Shown here: positions 10,946-23,800 of the stretch, in pieces
Numbering within the stretch: position 1 is the first letter of the stretch
How the letters are laid out: every line of letters starts with the position of its first letter
Origin: Haemonchus contortus
Lineage: Eukaryota > Nematoda > Chromadorea > Rhabditida > Trichostrongylidae
Assembly: GCA_000469685.2 (NCBI GenBank)
Contig: LS997567.1
Span: 5,969,374 to 6,033,373 of the forward strand
Length of the DNA: 64,000 nucleotides
Reading direction: 5' to 3'
The notes under the pieces: model-generated
The model's database searches: none
What the model was told of the DNA's origin: nothing
The model's input: only the letters and a program-made list of their open reading frames with translations
Translations under genes and position numbers: made by a program

Positions 10946-13900
10946 GCAATCCCCTAATGCTGGAACCCAGAATATTTCATTAGACGTTTATGAATGTTTC
11001 CGCTCTGTTCTGGACCTAATCATATACTACGAATGGACACCCGTGTGTAAGTTTGCCGTCTCCAGGCAGGAGTGATGAAACTCAATTCACGACTCTTCTA
11101 TGAAAGTGCGAATTTATAATTGTAATTATAATTATAGCACTGATGAGGCTATATAGTGGTTATGGAGCTTACTTTGTACATTTTTATGTGGTATATCAAA
11201 TGTGCAGCTGTAAAATAATAATAATAAAGTAATAATAACATTAATAATTAATAATAGTAATAAAGTTTCGAATTCATATAATCGATGTCAGCTCAGCTTG
11301 TTGTGGCAGAAAAGCCAGCAACCCAAGAGTGGCTACCCACAGGCGAGTGAGTGGATATGCGAAGAATCCATTATGGAACAAAATTCCTCTACCCTTGGAA
11401 AGATAGAGTGGGCGAGAGGGAACCAAAGACCGCACCATGTACAGCTTCTCTAAACCTCGGCATTGTGCAGATGTTGGTTTCTCTGCTTGAACTTCAGACG
11501 AGGATTATAAAGTTCTTTTCTACGGCGCTGATTTTTCAGTGGGATTACCTTCTTCAGAGCCGTAGATCAGTCCGACATTCGCGACCACCTAGAAACCAGC
11601 AGGGGTACGATAAGCACTTGAGAATGCTGAAAGGCCTCACCTTAGACCTAGGCAAATTGTAGGAATCTGCCCAGGGGACCTAGCAAAATTTTTCTTGTCA
11701 AGCACGACTCTATCCCTAGAGGGCATTTGCCAATGGGAAAGTGACCGAGACGATGGCATCGACGGATGGGTCCACAAGGCCAGCAAAAGTCCCCATGCAA
11801 AAACATAAAACGATTTTATGCTTGCCAGAATTCGCTAGGATTCAAAGCACAACTGAGCAAACAGCGCCGAAAGAACCCCGCGTTGAACAATGATCTTACA
11901 CCGCCGATTTACATTAGACAAGTCTTCGAAATGATTGGATGTTCCCAATCATCAACTCCTAAGAGCTTCATAATAATAATGCTAGCAATTATGTGCTTGA
12001 TATTACCATGTGTAGAGCATTAACCGCGACACCAATGTCAACTGCTCTCATGGACCACTCGATATTTCATTTCTTGAGGGTCCCCTTAGGCTACCTTTCA
12101 ATGGTCAATGTCGAAACGTGACAGAGCAGACTGACAGACCGAGGTACAAATTGCCAACTTCACCACATTCTTTTCGCCATGCCGTCACCACCTCTGACCA
12201 AGCCGCACCTACACGGTCAAGCTATTTCCAACTTTCAACAAGCCAATTCTTCACCAAACCGCCCTTAAAGTCAAATCGATCACAACCTGGTCAAGAAAAT
12301 GGACTTGAGAGATTTCCCGAATATTGATGTACACGTTAACGCTTTTGTTGTTCGGCTGGATGTCGTCAAAACCGACTTCTCCGGTTAGTTGTAACCAGCC
12401 GATCCTACTCTGTATGGGTTGGGTCGAATAAACTCGCGAGGATTTCCTCTTCTCTGTTGCATTTTCGGCACAAGCAATTCCCTTCCTCTCACTCAGTCAT
12501 GATGAATACTTCACTGAACCCCATTCTGCCTTACTCGAATTCAAAAAAAAATTCAAAACAACAATTAATTTGAATTTAACAGAATCGTAAAGAGGGGAAA
12601 TGCGCCTAAAAAAAATTGCTCAGTTCAAAAGGCTTGCGACTCAACACTTCAAATTAAGTCAATAGTCTACAATTTTTTCTCTTTCCATCCTATTTTTACA
12701 TCGTTTCCAAATAATTCTCGGCTTACTTTGGTTCCATTGTGTTTGACGTATTTGCTACCTACCAATTGTTATTTAATATCACCATTTGGAATCGTAGGCT
12801 TAGTTGTTTGTACTCTTGTTTACATTTTGTTGCTTCTGCTTCACACGAACGTTCTCGTGTAATAAATCAAATCTTTGTCAAACTACTCCCTTGCTCACCT
12901 AATAATTACTTCGCCATGAGGCTCATTCAGTTTATGGCACGATTTTGACTTCTATTAAGTGCTCCATACCTAGTGGGAGGTTTGGCATGCTGTGCTGTGA
13001 CTGAAAGGTCGATCGAGTAGTATAAATCGTTTCCCCAAGTTATTGTATTACTTCAAAAAAATCTATTGACAAGTTGGTTTGGCTTAGTTGAGTTCACTAT
13101 AGGAACTTGTTGTTTATTCGCAATTCTTTCTTCAGTGACCATGTTATTGTCTTCATTTCCCATGTTTGCAGCATATCTGTTTATAAGTAAATAACAAAAT
13201 ATAAATAAATTAAAGCAGTAAGAACGAGAGTGATTTTACACTTTGTACCTAATATTCACAGACATCGAACGTCAACACTGGAAACCTCAAGCCTGTTAAG
13301 TGAAGTTAAAATTTGAGGTCGAGTACTCGATCATGGCTTGACTACGATCCTTCAAGATCCGCAATCATGTAACTTTTGAAATATTTGAAGCAAATACCAT
13401 TCCTTCCAGTAAAAGTATGAAATCAAGTAGGATCCGAAGGTCCCCTGCAAGAAGTCAGAGAAAAGCCGAGATCCGCACGTAAATGAAAAGCATGTGTGAT
13501 AGAGGAACAATCGTTCAGGTGTGTTATCTACGCCCAGAGTGCGACGGGGCGCGTGTCTGCGTCGGTTGCACTGAAAAAGTGCTGCTGCTCTCCAACGAAC
13601 GAGCAACCATCATCGTCAACCCCCGCCCCCCTATCGTGGAGGGGCAGAAACGACGTGGGTGCCTACACATCGCAGTTATCACGCCCGGCTAGTTCGCCTT
13701 GGTGCTAGCGTTTGAACCCCCTGAACCTCTGAGCCGAGCCCATCCACTGCTGTAGCGTTTTTTTCTGATTGAATCATGTCAATCTTGCCTACATTCTGTC
13801 CATTGAATTCCATCTTTCAGCAGGCGATTTGAATGACACTTCCTAGCCTGGATTGTGTTTATTTCTGCTTCTGATCCCTTAACTCATCCTTTTTCTGAAA

Positions 13901-14929
13901 AGTCCGATTCTTTGGTTTCGGAAGTTGCCATAGAGCTCGGTTTTAAACTGTCCATTTGAATTAAAGGAGGTTTTTATTTCTGATGGAAGTTTTTATTACT
14001 AGAGTCTCATTCTAAACAACTTATCGGCTCAAAAGTGATTACATAGACAGGTCAGATTTTAAGCTCTCTTGAACCTATGATACGGTAACCTCCTCCCAAT
14101 GTCCCACAACTCACACGTGGGCCTAGTCGAGAATACCTTTTTTGCGTCGTATATGTGACGGGTGGGTTAAAGTATAACACAACTACTTTAAAATCCATCT
14201 TTTAATTCGTTATGAGTAATAACTTCGATTTTTCGAAAAAAAAAACGAAATGAAAAGGCTGATGCTGAGAGAAAATGAGTTGTTCCACGCCACATAACAA
14301 TCGATCGAGCAACCCCTGTGGTCGTAGTGAGTAAGTACACAACCCATTGTTTGTGAATATCCTATCTTTGGGAGTAATCCTTTGATAATAGGTGATAGCT
14401 AAAGTGGTATATCCTTTTACTGTAAGTGGTACCTGAATTGTAATCTTCCTGTTACTAATGCTTCAATCTTTATGACGTTTATTTGATCAAATGCCATTTT
14501 GCGCTCGTGTGTTGGATTCAGTCCTACTTTCGCACTTTCTGTCACCTGGTGATGAACTGCGTAGAATTTTTGTTTTTAAGTGCAACTTCAAACTAGTTTC
14601 TGAAAATTTTGCTGGTCTTTCATGCTCTCTAGTGAGGCCGATATTCTTTCTATTCAATGATTTCAATGGACGTGTAGCCACGTCGGGTATCCCCACGTGT
14701 CGCAGTAATGCATAAACAATGGGAATAGTGGCTTTCTTTCTTGCCAGATTATTGGTAAACCCCTGATTTGGTCACATTAGGTTGTTAAAAAAATAATTTG
14801 CCACGGAATTCGAAGCATTAATCGTTTTGTATGGACAGTGTGAACACGAGGGAATCTTTGGAACATTACCGGGCAACTGACATATGGGCGCAAGCAGGGT
14901 TTTCGCAAATTTACAGTCAATAAATGTTT
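10946..14929. other. Gene-free interval
   Basis: Four kilobases in which I see no splice-bounded coding stretch, transposase motif or RNA gene. It is mildly AT-rich with scattered short open frames only. One AT microsatellite is listed separately. Confidence 0.4.
11209..11266. repeat. ATA/ATT microsatellite
   Basis: AATAATAATAATAAAG repeated with minor breaks. Confidence 0.8.
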
Positions 14930-15310
14930 ATTTATTCAACATACAACGGTCAAATAAGTACAAATCCGTGGACTAACGTTTCGGCGATTTTCATCCTCTT
15001 CGGAGCCTAGAAAGGTGGAAACCAATCTATGATTTATCCTACCAAATGTCTCAGAACCCATGGGACCTTCGCGACCAACCAAGTCTTCACGCAATGATTC
15101 TGCCACCAATTATTGAACAACAGCAGATTCGTACTATTACCTTCTACTAGAGATGTCAGATGAAGAAAGCGAGCGGCTGCATTATCTGCAACATATTTGA
15201 TGAAAGCACTTTCCACTGATCGAAGTTCAAAGACTAGATACTGGCCTTCGAAGTTCTGGGGGCATGAAAGGTCCCGTTCACTATGAGTTGCCGAACGAAA
15301 ACTGGACATC
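14930..15310 (-). mobile_element. 3' remnant of a retroelement (possibly Penelope-like)
   Basis: Read on the minus strand, a 91-codon open frame (15309-15034) ends just before GGATGAAAATCGCCGAAACG and TTAGTCCACGG, then an A/T tail with AATAAA near 14940. A GAAAC-GTTAGTCC block after a GATGA box is reminiscent of the degenerate hammerhead-like ends of Penelope-type elements. No reverse transcriptase or GIY-YIG motif can be read, so the assignment is tentative. Confidence 0.3.
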
Positions 15311-16357
15311 CACGAGTGCTCACCCCTATGAACTTAGCACTTGCCTAAGGCGGTTATGGAAAGATGTCCAAAACCATCGCTCAGGAACCCAGAGAACGAC
15401 GACGCACGTCGCGATTTCTATTTAGAGACCCATCGACAATTCACCTGCCTAGCTTGGTGCCAGGTTTTCACACATTGTACTTCCGGAACGCTTGCACTTC
15501 TTAAAATTGTCGTATGCTCCGCCTTCCCAAACATTACTCGTTGGAAGAAAAAAGTAGTCACTGACTATTATAGCAAAATGGGAGTCAATGAATAGTAGAG
15601 TCACAGTTTCCTGACTTTTGAATGAAAGGCAAGATAGTTTGGTGATGGCTATTCTGACATAACTTTTCGTAGTTATTTTTCTCATTTATCATTTTTTCTC
15701 ATTTTTGAAGTGTAGTTCTTCATAGTTTATCAGTGATTCTTTCAGAAAATTAGAGAAAGTATTTAATTTCTCTGATGAATAAGTGATCCTTATTATATAT
15801 AAAGCGTTCGTGTCTGTCTGTCTATCTGCCCTTGCTTGAGGCTAAGGAGATTATAGGGATTACACTAGGATTTATCGACAGGTTTAACCAGATACATAAT
15901 CACCACAAAGTACCGTTTTTTCTACTTCGATGTTCAGAACTACCTGATTATGCAATGACGTTCGTGTTCATCCTCAAAACCGCTGTAGACCTTCATGATT
16001 GTCTATTTTTCGGCTACCTTTTTTCTTCGCTGGGATCTTCAAACGTTTGAAAGATGTTCCGTCAAGAACCTGATTTCAACAGTTTCTCTACGTTGCGAGT
16101 AGAGCTGTCCTCTCACAGAACTCCCTTTGTGAGTAAGAGGAAAGTAAATCATGCGTGAGAAACCACTACTATCTGTTTGGATGTATGCGCGCCACTTGAG
16201 AGGTTCGAGAGCGACGGCAGCTTCAAAGTTCTTGCGAGAATATCATCACAAGCAACAAGGATGTGCACCAACAAAATACTAAGATTGTCGGCAACTGGTG
16301 AGGAGGGGTTTCAGGAAAATGAAGTTCCACAAGGCTGGCGATTTGTGGGCGAAACTC
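15311..16357. other. Intergenic, with a short TGTC-rich stretch
   Basis: TATATATAAAGCG followed by TGTCTGTCTGTC near 15795-15828 resembles the simple-repeat starts of some rolling-circle or small elements. Nothing else is recognisable. Confidence 0.3.
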
Positions 16358-16434
16358 CGGCTCCGGAGGGGACTCGAACCCGTACTTGTTCTTTCCGGGC
16401 ACCATATTCTTATCCCTTACACTACTGAGTACCG
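16358..16434 (-). other. tRNA-like sequence (pseudo-tRNA or SINE head)
   Basis: On the minus strand TAGTGTAAGGG fits the A-box and GGTTCGAGTCC the B-box, spaced as in a tRNA. The acceptor stem pairs only in its outer four bases and no clean anticodon stem forms, so it is not called as a functional tRNA gene. Confidence 0.4.
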
Positions 16435-16435
16435 A

Positions 16436-16694
16436 AAGCCGGGCAGTTGAATCAGTTTTGTGTAATCGATTCGCCGTACGCGGCTGTCGCGTATTAGTTG
16501 TCCCGTTATTGCAGTTCTAGCGCTCTTCATGCAACCGATCGATATGAGGTATTACTTTTGGCCTGATTCTGCTGTTACTTCTTTTCACCCTATGTTCCTT
16601 ACTCGCTGCACTGCTTCTGCTTCACTCTGCTACATTCCTTCGTGCGCGACTTCGCTCTCGTCGCGAAGCGATCATTCCAATTCATCTGCACCAC
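16436..16694 (+). repeat. Dispersed repeat, family C, copy 3
   Basis: Begins GCCGGGCAGTTGAATCAG and ends beyond TCGCGAAGCGATCATTCC. Confidence 0.85.
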
Positions 16695-18040
16695 GCCTTC
16701 GAGTACCTGCTTGCCCTTCGCTTTCTTAATGGCTTATGAAGCATAGCTTATCAGCACTCAGACGTATACCGTGTAGAGCAGGTCAGCCAATATCGGCATT
16801 GAACCGTCAAGCTGAATATTGCTTTTATCAAAACTTGATTTGACTTGATGCCTGTTTTTGAACACCGAGTCAAAAGGAACCTCATCTCACAGTCTCACAA
16901 GTCAGCCTAAGGGACCGGTTATGAAGGACAAATCAGGCTGTGCCGACCTTTTCTTAGAAACTTGCAAGAGGATTCCACAAAAATAATTGGATGAGATCGA
17001 TGGCCATTTTTGGTAAGACGGTGATGCGAGATGAACCTAGTTCATCGCGGCTTTGCTCGGTCGGATTGTCCATGAGTAGATAGACTTACTACTGCTCCTG
17101 AAGTTCCCGACCACAAATGTCGACAATCTACAGCATTGGAAACACAATATGTTGATAATTACCGTTTTACGATGTGAAAATACACATGTCCGTGCCACAT
17201 GCCCATCATCACTTTCCTGCTAGGTCGGTCGGCACTAAACATCGCTTATGAACAGTTGTTTTCAATTTTTTGTCTCTTCGTCGTTGTGCTCTTGGAACAG
17301 ATCCTCATCCTGTCCACAATGATAGTATCAAGATTAAAGTTGAAGCGGTGGAATCGAGAAAAAGCGCCTTTCACAGCGAAGTTGCTCGGTTTGTGTGTCT
17401 GACCCACTCAGCTCGTGCGGGATACTACAATCAGTTTTATGAAATTTTACTGTATTCTTGAAGTACTATCTACCGTGCAGTGAGGAAGAAGCCTCCGTTG
17501 TAGGTGGGATGCCCCCGAGCCCTTCCAGTGTTCCTCCTCAACTAGTGGAATAGTCCACGAAACATCGACGTCAATCGGTAGACCGCCCAACCTCTTTAGT
17601 TCCAAGAAAATCCCCTCTTGTAAGTCTTCCATCCATCGCTCTACGGTGAGATGTTTCAGACAAAATCAGTCTGAAACTTTGCCTCTAGCGATTCCTGGTT
17701 TCCCGTTGTGTGGTCAACGGGAAATTTAAGGTCTGCAGCTTCGAAAAAACATGAGATTCTCTGACGTTTCTATCATGTCAAACTTGACGTTCGAACAACG
17801 ATAAGTAGTACCGGATTGAATGAGGGTCCTCGTAAGCGATGCCGCAAGACAAAATTTTACTGCGCATTCTTACTGGGTTAAAATTTTTTGAAAATATGTC
17901 AGAAGTCCTTGACAATTCCACATGGGGACAGTGCCGGCAAAGACAGATTTCATGAGAGAGCGAGTCCTCCGCTTCAATCTGAGATGCCACAGTCTTCTGC
18001 GTTCTAGCGTTTTTGTGCTAACCTCACTGTGCAGGTCTGA
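16695..18040. other. Gene-free interval
   Basis: Short open frames only; no conserved motif or splice-bounded exon seen. Confidence 0.4.
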
Positions 18041-18297
18041 GAGACGGGCAGCTGAATCGGTTTTGTGTAATCGATACGCCGCACGCGATAGTCGCGGATT
18101 AGCCTCTTCATTACAGTTCTGGCGTTCATCATACACCTCGATCGATATGCAACTATTATTTTTGGCATGATTTTATTGTTCTTTCTTGTGTTCCTGTATT
18201 TCTTACTCGCTATGCTGCTTCTGCTTCATTATGCTACATTCCTTCGCGTGCGACCTCGACCTCGCCGCGGAACGACCATGTCTGTTCTACTGCACCA
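18041..18297 (+). repeat. Dispersed repeat, family C, copy 4
   Basis: Begins GAGACGGGCAGCTGAATCGG and ends near TTCTACTGCACCAC. Confidence 0.85.
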
Positions 18298-18654
18298 CTC
18301 CCTGCAGATAATTGCTGTGCTGTCGATGAACAGATTCTGGTTTACATGATTATCACTGTTTTCGAATGTAACGCTCTCCCTGCAGATTATCTCCGCCACT
18401 CCTATTTGCTGAGTGTCAAAGTGCACGTACTGGTTACAGCATAACAAGAGAAAGTGGGAAAACCACAGTGCGGCTCACTCATCCGATAAACACATGCATG
18501 AGAGGAGGGGTTAACCAACTGTGTAGAAAAAGTGTGACAGCAGTGAGTTGACAGGAATAGTTCACTTCCCCTCACTTGCCTCTTCTAATACTTCAGCATC
18601 ACTCTCCAATTTCTCTCTGCAACCTCATTCCCGTGGAGCTCGTTCTCTTTAAAG

Positions 18655-18822
18655 AGGTGTCGTGGCAGGTCACGTACTACAACACGAATAGCTCGGGGAT
18701 CGAACCCCGGATCAAAATGATCCCAGACCAACCAAGCGTTACATCCCTTCGAGGTCGGTTTATTGGCAGCAGACTCGTCTGGGAGGGCAAAAGCCTGGCA
18801 TACTTTACAAAGCGCCTTTAGT
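18655..18822 (+). repeat. SINE-like repeat, copy 3
   Basis: GATCGAACC near 18700 fits the B-box consensus. The following GGTCGGTTTATTGGCAGC and AGACTCGTCTGGGAGG match the body of the copy at 7930-8230. Confidence 0.45.
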
Positions 18823-19866
18823 GTCAATTAACCGACCCGGGTGAGGTGAAAAACTTGGTTGTTTTGAAAAGATATCGTGCAGGAATTGATCTCTGCACCG
18901 CACATGTGGCAGCGGCGTCATTGCAATTATCTCAACTTCACCTAGGCTTTGACAGCGCTCTGTAACCATGGATATGGTCCAACAGTCTGAACGTCCCGAT
19001 CCTTACGAAACACATCGTTTTGACAGAATTCAACCCGTTATCGCAAAGTTTTTCTCTTAAAAACACCTTCTTGTCTATGTGGAATTCTTAATGGCAATTG
19101 ATAATGGTGAGCATCGATTTATTCAAGCAGTGGCTTTGAAATGACGTCCTTGTAGTTTGAATCCATTTTCTTGTATAGCTGTGTACGAGTGAACAGAAAT
19201 CGAAAGTAACTTTACTTTTGTTCTTTTGAGAAGATCTTTGCTCTTTCGTTACCAACCTTAAGGCACAGGTTATCTTGAGCTTTCATCGAAAGTGGTTCAG
19301 TTCGTTCTGAACAGCAAGGTCAAAAAGAATGCGCTCAATACAAAGCGTGCCGTTTTTCTTTTTTTTTCAGAAAATGGGTGACTTTGAGTGTAAGCTACAC
19401 AGTGTAAACCTAAGTCCAGTCTATGGACAGGCGCCTGTTCAGCTGCATGTGTGGCACCAGGCGAAAATAAATAGAACAAACTCTTTGTTCAAAGTAGCCT
19501 ATTGTTATTTGGGTTCAAAGTTCAGTCCAATGTCAGGCGCATATCGAGTACCAACCTTCTCCAGCAGTAAGGAATTTACGTCGTTTTCTCGTATAACCAT
19601 GAAAGCTATAACTGCTTTATTTCGTAGTTCCCACTATCCCGAATATATCCACCAATTGCTTTAAAGCCCTTAGAGTTCCCAGCGTGACATGACCCCTGAT
19701 GACCAGTTGGATGCGGCGGAAGTAAGGAGATTTGCAAACATTGAATCGTTGATGTCCTGGCTACGCATCAATGCGAAATTTCTTAATATTTAAACAGCAG
19801 GTCAATGCAGAAATACGGTACGTATCAATTAATTACGAAACAATCTTGAAAGTGACGGAGAATGTC
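18823..19866. other. Gene-free interval
   Basis: A strong acceptor-like TTTTTTTTTCAG at 19370 precedes an open stretch to 19664 (KMGDFECKLHSV). No family is recognisable and no partner exon was found, so no gene is called. Confidence 0.35.
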
Positions 19867-20126
19867 CGTTCCGCGCGTCCGTCGATACTAGGTCTCCCTG
19901 ACTACTCCGTGCTTGGCGTAGCCCACCGCCATCTCGAACTGACATTGCAGTATTACTAAGTGACAGTAGAGCGAATGATTTGCACTGGTCCGTGTTATCT
20001 TCTCTTTGTTGACTGAACTCTTCTCGCATGCCCCACTGACGACTGCGTCGTCCGTCAAGAATCGCGAGCTGACGCGTCGCGTGCGATAGCTGCGGAGTGA
20101 CTTAGTTCCGATGGACGCGCGGAACG
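19867..20126. repeat. Dispersed inverted-repeat element, family A, copy 2
   Basis: Ends CGTTCCGCGCGTCCGTCGAT and its complement; the interior matches the family in inverse orientation. Confidence 0.78.
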
Positions 20127-20470
20127 AACTGCACCCGATAGTGATAGGCGCAGGCATAGAAACGGCGTAGCTTACTGCCCGGTGGCGTTTTTTTCACATT
20201 TCATGGGAACCGATCTCAAGATTTCCTAGATGGATGATCAATCGTCATTCAATTTTCCTTATCGTCTTGTAGTATCCTTACATCCACCCATCTTCAATTG
20301 CATCGTCAAGCCCAATTCGGAGAATGGGTCGCCTATAGGTCCTTGCTCCTTTGCAATTAAGTCTTCATGCACTCGTTCCAGACCTCATTGTGAAGGTAAG
20401 ACAAAAAGTTTGACAATTAGAAAACTCGCGGTGAATGCTTCCATACCATTTCATCAGGAAAGAGTTGATA

Positions 20471-21724
20471 TTAGGTTGAGTAAAAAGTTTTGATCGGAAT
20501 TTTCATCCTTCTCTTGTTTCTTTCGTAGGACCACTTGGAATGATTTCGTAATAGGTCATGGTAGATGGTTCCCGGACCTGCACTGTGGGGGCATATATAA
20601 GCATGTCCTTGCAAATGTTTCGCAATAATGACCCCTGTCAACCGAAGCTGTCTGAGAGCTATCATCTTTTACGTATTCCTGCAAGGCCAAAACCCATCGT
20701 CGGCTGTCGCAAATATCTGTTGTGCATTCAGAGAAGACATCGTGTCTCAACCCACGGTACATCGTTGGTATCGCCAAATTCGTTCGGGCAATATTTTGTT
20801 CGAAGGTCAACGTCGTACTGGACGTCCTCCTGCTTTGAATGATGGAACTTTGCGCACTGCTCTAATGGAGAAGCCAAATGCTACTACTCGCGATTTGTTG
20901 ACGGCACTAGGGTGCAGCCAGAAGACTATCGTCAACCATCTCCACGGCCCCGGCTACGGAGATATACTCTCAAGATGGGTGCCCCACGGTTTGAGCGACT
21001 CGGACAAAGCATCACGGGTCAGTGCTTGACCTTCTTTGCTTCTTCGTCGACATAGGAGAGACTTTCTCAGGGAGATCATTACTGGAGACGAGAGCTGGGT
21101 CCTTCATGTGAACCATAAGCGACATCGCCAATGGATGCCCAATGAGGAACCACCTCCAAGACAGCCGAGAAATGGACAACATCAGAGGAAGGTTTTGCTA
21201 TGTTGTTGGTGGGATTCTCAAGTCATGCTCTATTTCGAATTACTGCCTGAGGGTACCACCGTAACCGCCGAGGTTCACGCTTCTCAGCAACAAAGTGTGG
21301 CCGACGTCATTTGAAGGAAGCGTCCGCAGCAAAGAAATGTTTGTCGTCTTCATGACAACGCTCGACCGCATGTTGAGAAATTGTCTCGTCAGAAAATTGC
21401 CGAACTTGGGTGGGAAGTGCTGCCCCATCGTCCTTATTCGCCAGATCTCGCTCCGTCCGATTACCATATTTTTCTTGCTTTAAAGCATCATCTTCGCGAC
21501 AGAAAATTTGATGATCGCTCGGAACTCGAAACTGAGATTTCCAGCTTTTTCGAATCGCGGCCGCCACAGTTCTGGGCTTCAGGAATCGAAAAACTGGTGG
21601 ATCGCTGTACATATGTTGTGGACCACTCTGGAGACTATATTACTGATTGAGATCCTCTTTTAATAAAAATAAGACTTTTTGAAATAAAGATGAAAAACCG
21701 ATCAAAACTTTTTACTCAACCTAA
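20471..21724 (+). mobile_element. Mariner transposon, 1254 bp, frameshifted transposase
   Basis: Inverted terminal repeats start TTAGGTTGAGTAAAAAGTTT, with TA duplications at 20469-20470 and 21725-21726. The transposase reads in three frames. 20628-21029 gives the helix-turn-helix and linker (VSQPTVHRWYRQIRSG, RWVPHGLSDSDKASR). 21036-21314 gives the catalytic core with the first Asp in ITGDESWVLHVN. 21340-21650 gives HDNARPHVEKL, the second Asp, and PYSPDLAPSDYHIF, the third. The D,D34D signature is preserved across frames; only a few indels and stops separate it from an intact gene, so it is a fairly young copy. Confidence 0.93.
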
Positions 21725-22192
21725 TATTATGAAAGCAAACACAGTGCTGCATTGAAGACGAAAAGTAAAACACTTTCGCCGATCAATATCAAGCGCTTGG
21801 CAGCAGGGGTTATAGGGCTTGTATGGCGGAACTTTCTACCATGCTCGCTGAGCCGCATGCGGCGAATCTCTCACAACTGCAGGCTGCAATAACCTTGTTC
21901 GGCTCGCCTCTCCCGCCAAACGATAGGGTCCTTTCTTGTTTCCTTCTTCGCTTTTTGTTTCGTTTCGATTACTTTTTCTAGTCTTCTTTTTTTCGTGTAG
22001 AATGTGTTTGGTTGTGGGCAATTTATGGAGAAAATAAGGTTTAACAAAGATAAAGCCTTACCATCCAACCATCCATCAAAAATCTGATTCACACCCCAAT
22101 CAACTATCGCATTTCTGCGGTACGGGGCGGCTGTTGCGGCGCGACACGTCGTTCGGAGGAAGGGAGAGGCGGTCGTTTGGCGGGGTGCGCTT
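21725..22192. other. Spacer, no feature seen
   Basis: Lies between a mariner and a family A repeat. Pyrimidine-rich around 21935-22000; no gene recognised. Confidence 0.35.
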
Positions 22193-22463
22193 CGTTGCGC
22201 TCGTCCGTCGAAACTAGGTCACACCGCAGCCGTCGCATGCGGCGGGTCAGCCCGCGATACTTGACAAATGTCACAGTTGCCATTAGGGCATACGATTTGC
22301 GCTTGGTTCACGGCAGTCAGCCAAAGAGACGATAATATGAACAAATACGAATCGTTCGCTCCACTGACATTTGGTGGTACTGTAATGCCATCTTGAAACC
22401 TTAGAGGGGTGCGCCGCCCGCGAAGTGGGCGGGGTGACCTACTTTCGACGGACGCGCGCAACG
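22193..22463. repeat. Dispersed inverted-repeat element, family A, copy 3
   Basis: Ends CGTTGCGCTCGTCCGTCGAA and TTCGACGGACGCGCGCAACG. The interior shares CATACGATTTGCGCTTGG with copy 1. Confidence 0.8.
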
Positions 22464-22514
22464 GACGTTCTCCCGTTTAGTGCGACCATTCGTGTGCTAC
22501 CCATTCGACGCGGT

Positions 22515-22687
22515 TTCTGAGTTGGACAACTCGTCCAGGTGATTCAGCCTCCTTACCATGCTATGCGGCATACCTACCCCTACTGCCCACTCGATGACGC
22601 ACTACTATTAGACGCCGTCTGTCTCTTTGCATCGATTAGCATGTAGTCAGGAGGTTGAATTACCTGGACGAGCTGTCCAGCTCAGAA
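22515..22687. repeat. Short hairpin element, 39-bp arms
   Basis: Arms 22515-22553 and 22649-22687 are complementary with about three mismatches, around a 95-bp loop. The GGACAGCTCGTCCA motif in the arm also occurs inside family D repeats. Confidence 0.7.
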
Positions 22688-22734
22688 GCCGCTCAGGTGG
22701 GCGGCGCGATGGGAGGGGCCGCGTCAAACGAAAT

Positions 22735-22935
22735 ACACACGGTCCCACGCCCACCGATCGTTGTTAACCAGGAGTTCTTTCGCCGAGAGGTTCAGACGGA
22801 GAAGCAGTCTCTTTGCCCAACAGCAGAAGGAGGGCGTGGGTCCGCTTATTATTCATATTCTCCTCCAGGTTTTCTACTGTCAAGAGTTGGGAGCGGGTCG
22901 AGTCGAATATGGATGAAAGGGACGTTTATCTACTA
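22735..22935 (+). repeat. Dispersed repeat, family F, copy 1
   Basis: AACCAGGAGTTCTTTCGCCG through TCTCCTCCAGGTTTTCTACT matches, in reverse orientation, 29720-30000 and 36600-36790. The open frame across it (from 22655) is explained by the repeat. Confidence 0.6.
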
Positions 22936-23079
22936 CGAAGAATTCATACCTCGAAATATAAACGGGAAAGGTGCAGAAACTGATAGAAACGGTGTAGCTC
23001 GCCAAAATTCATTACTGGTTGACCGCTTTGAGAACTGTGAAAGGAGAGAAGGCCTGAACTCTCCCGCAATATGAACAAA

Positions 23080-23440
23080 GCAACTGCAAAGAATCTTCAG
23101 GTGGATAAAGTATCTATGCGGTTTTGCAGGAATTACAAGCTTTCCCGATATTAGCCACTTTTTTATGTGGATGAACTCTGAGATCAGTTACACCTTTTGG
23201 CGATTTGCAGCAACTAAATCAATCCGAACTCGCAAGCTTGTAATGTTACCTATGTATTATTTAAAAAAGTAGTAGTTGAAGGATGGCGAGCTATTTCTTT
23301 TGCGCTTCACCCTCTTGCAGGTGGAATGCCTATTGAAGAAGACGCAGAGAAAAAAACAAAAACGCTGAGTCACCCAACACGTGTTTGACAACGGTCTTGT
23401 AACAGGCAGCAGGTAGCAAATATCCGCGGCAGATTTTATA
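23080..23440. repeat. Dispersed repeat, family H, copy 1
   Basis: Its left part (GTATCTATGCGG..TTGCAGGAA) matches 26600-26690 and its right part (GAGCTATTTC..CACCCTCTT) matches 27408-27530. Confidence 0.45.
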
Positions 23441-23516
23441 TCTTGATATTTCATTTCATTTTCAACGACAGTTCTAGTGTAGCTTTCCATTTATTGCCAA
23501 CTGCAAGTCACTGTTC

Positions 23517-23800
23517 CCGAGAGACGGGCAGTTGAATCGGTTTTGTGTTGTCGATACGCCGCCCGCGTCTGTCGCGGACTAGTTGCCTCGTTATTGCGGT
23601 TCTAGCGTTCCCCCGTACAGCTTGATCGATACGCGATTATTATTTTTGGCATGATTATACTGTTACTTCTTCTGAACCTGTATTCCTTACTCTTCGACCT
23701 GTTCCTTACTGTTCCTGTATTTCATTGCGCTGCTTCTGCTTCATTCCTTCGCGCGCGACGTCGCTCCCTCCATTTCGATTCGGTTGCATCACACCCGTTC
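23517..23800 (+). repeat. Dispersed repeat, family C, copy 5
   Basis: Begins CGAGAGACGGGCAGTTGAAT. It carries a small internal duplication of the CCTGTATT(C)CTTACT segment. Confidence 0.83.

Noticed and set aside
22655..23074. 139-codon open frame
   Set aside because: It overlaps a hairpin arm and a family F repeat that occurs elsewhere in the opposite orientation; no protein family fits.
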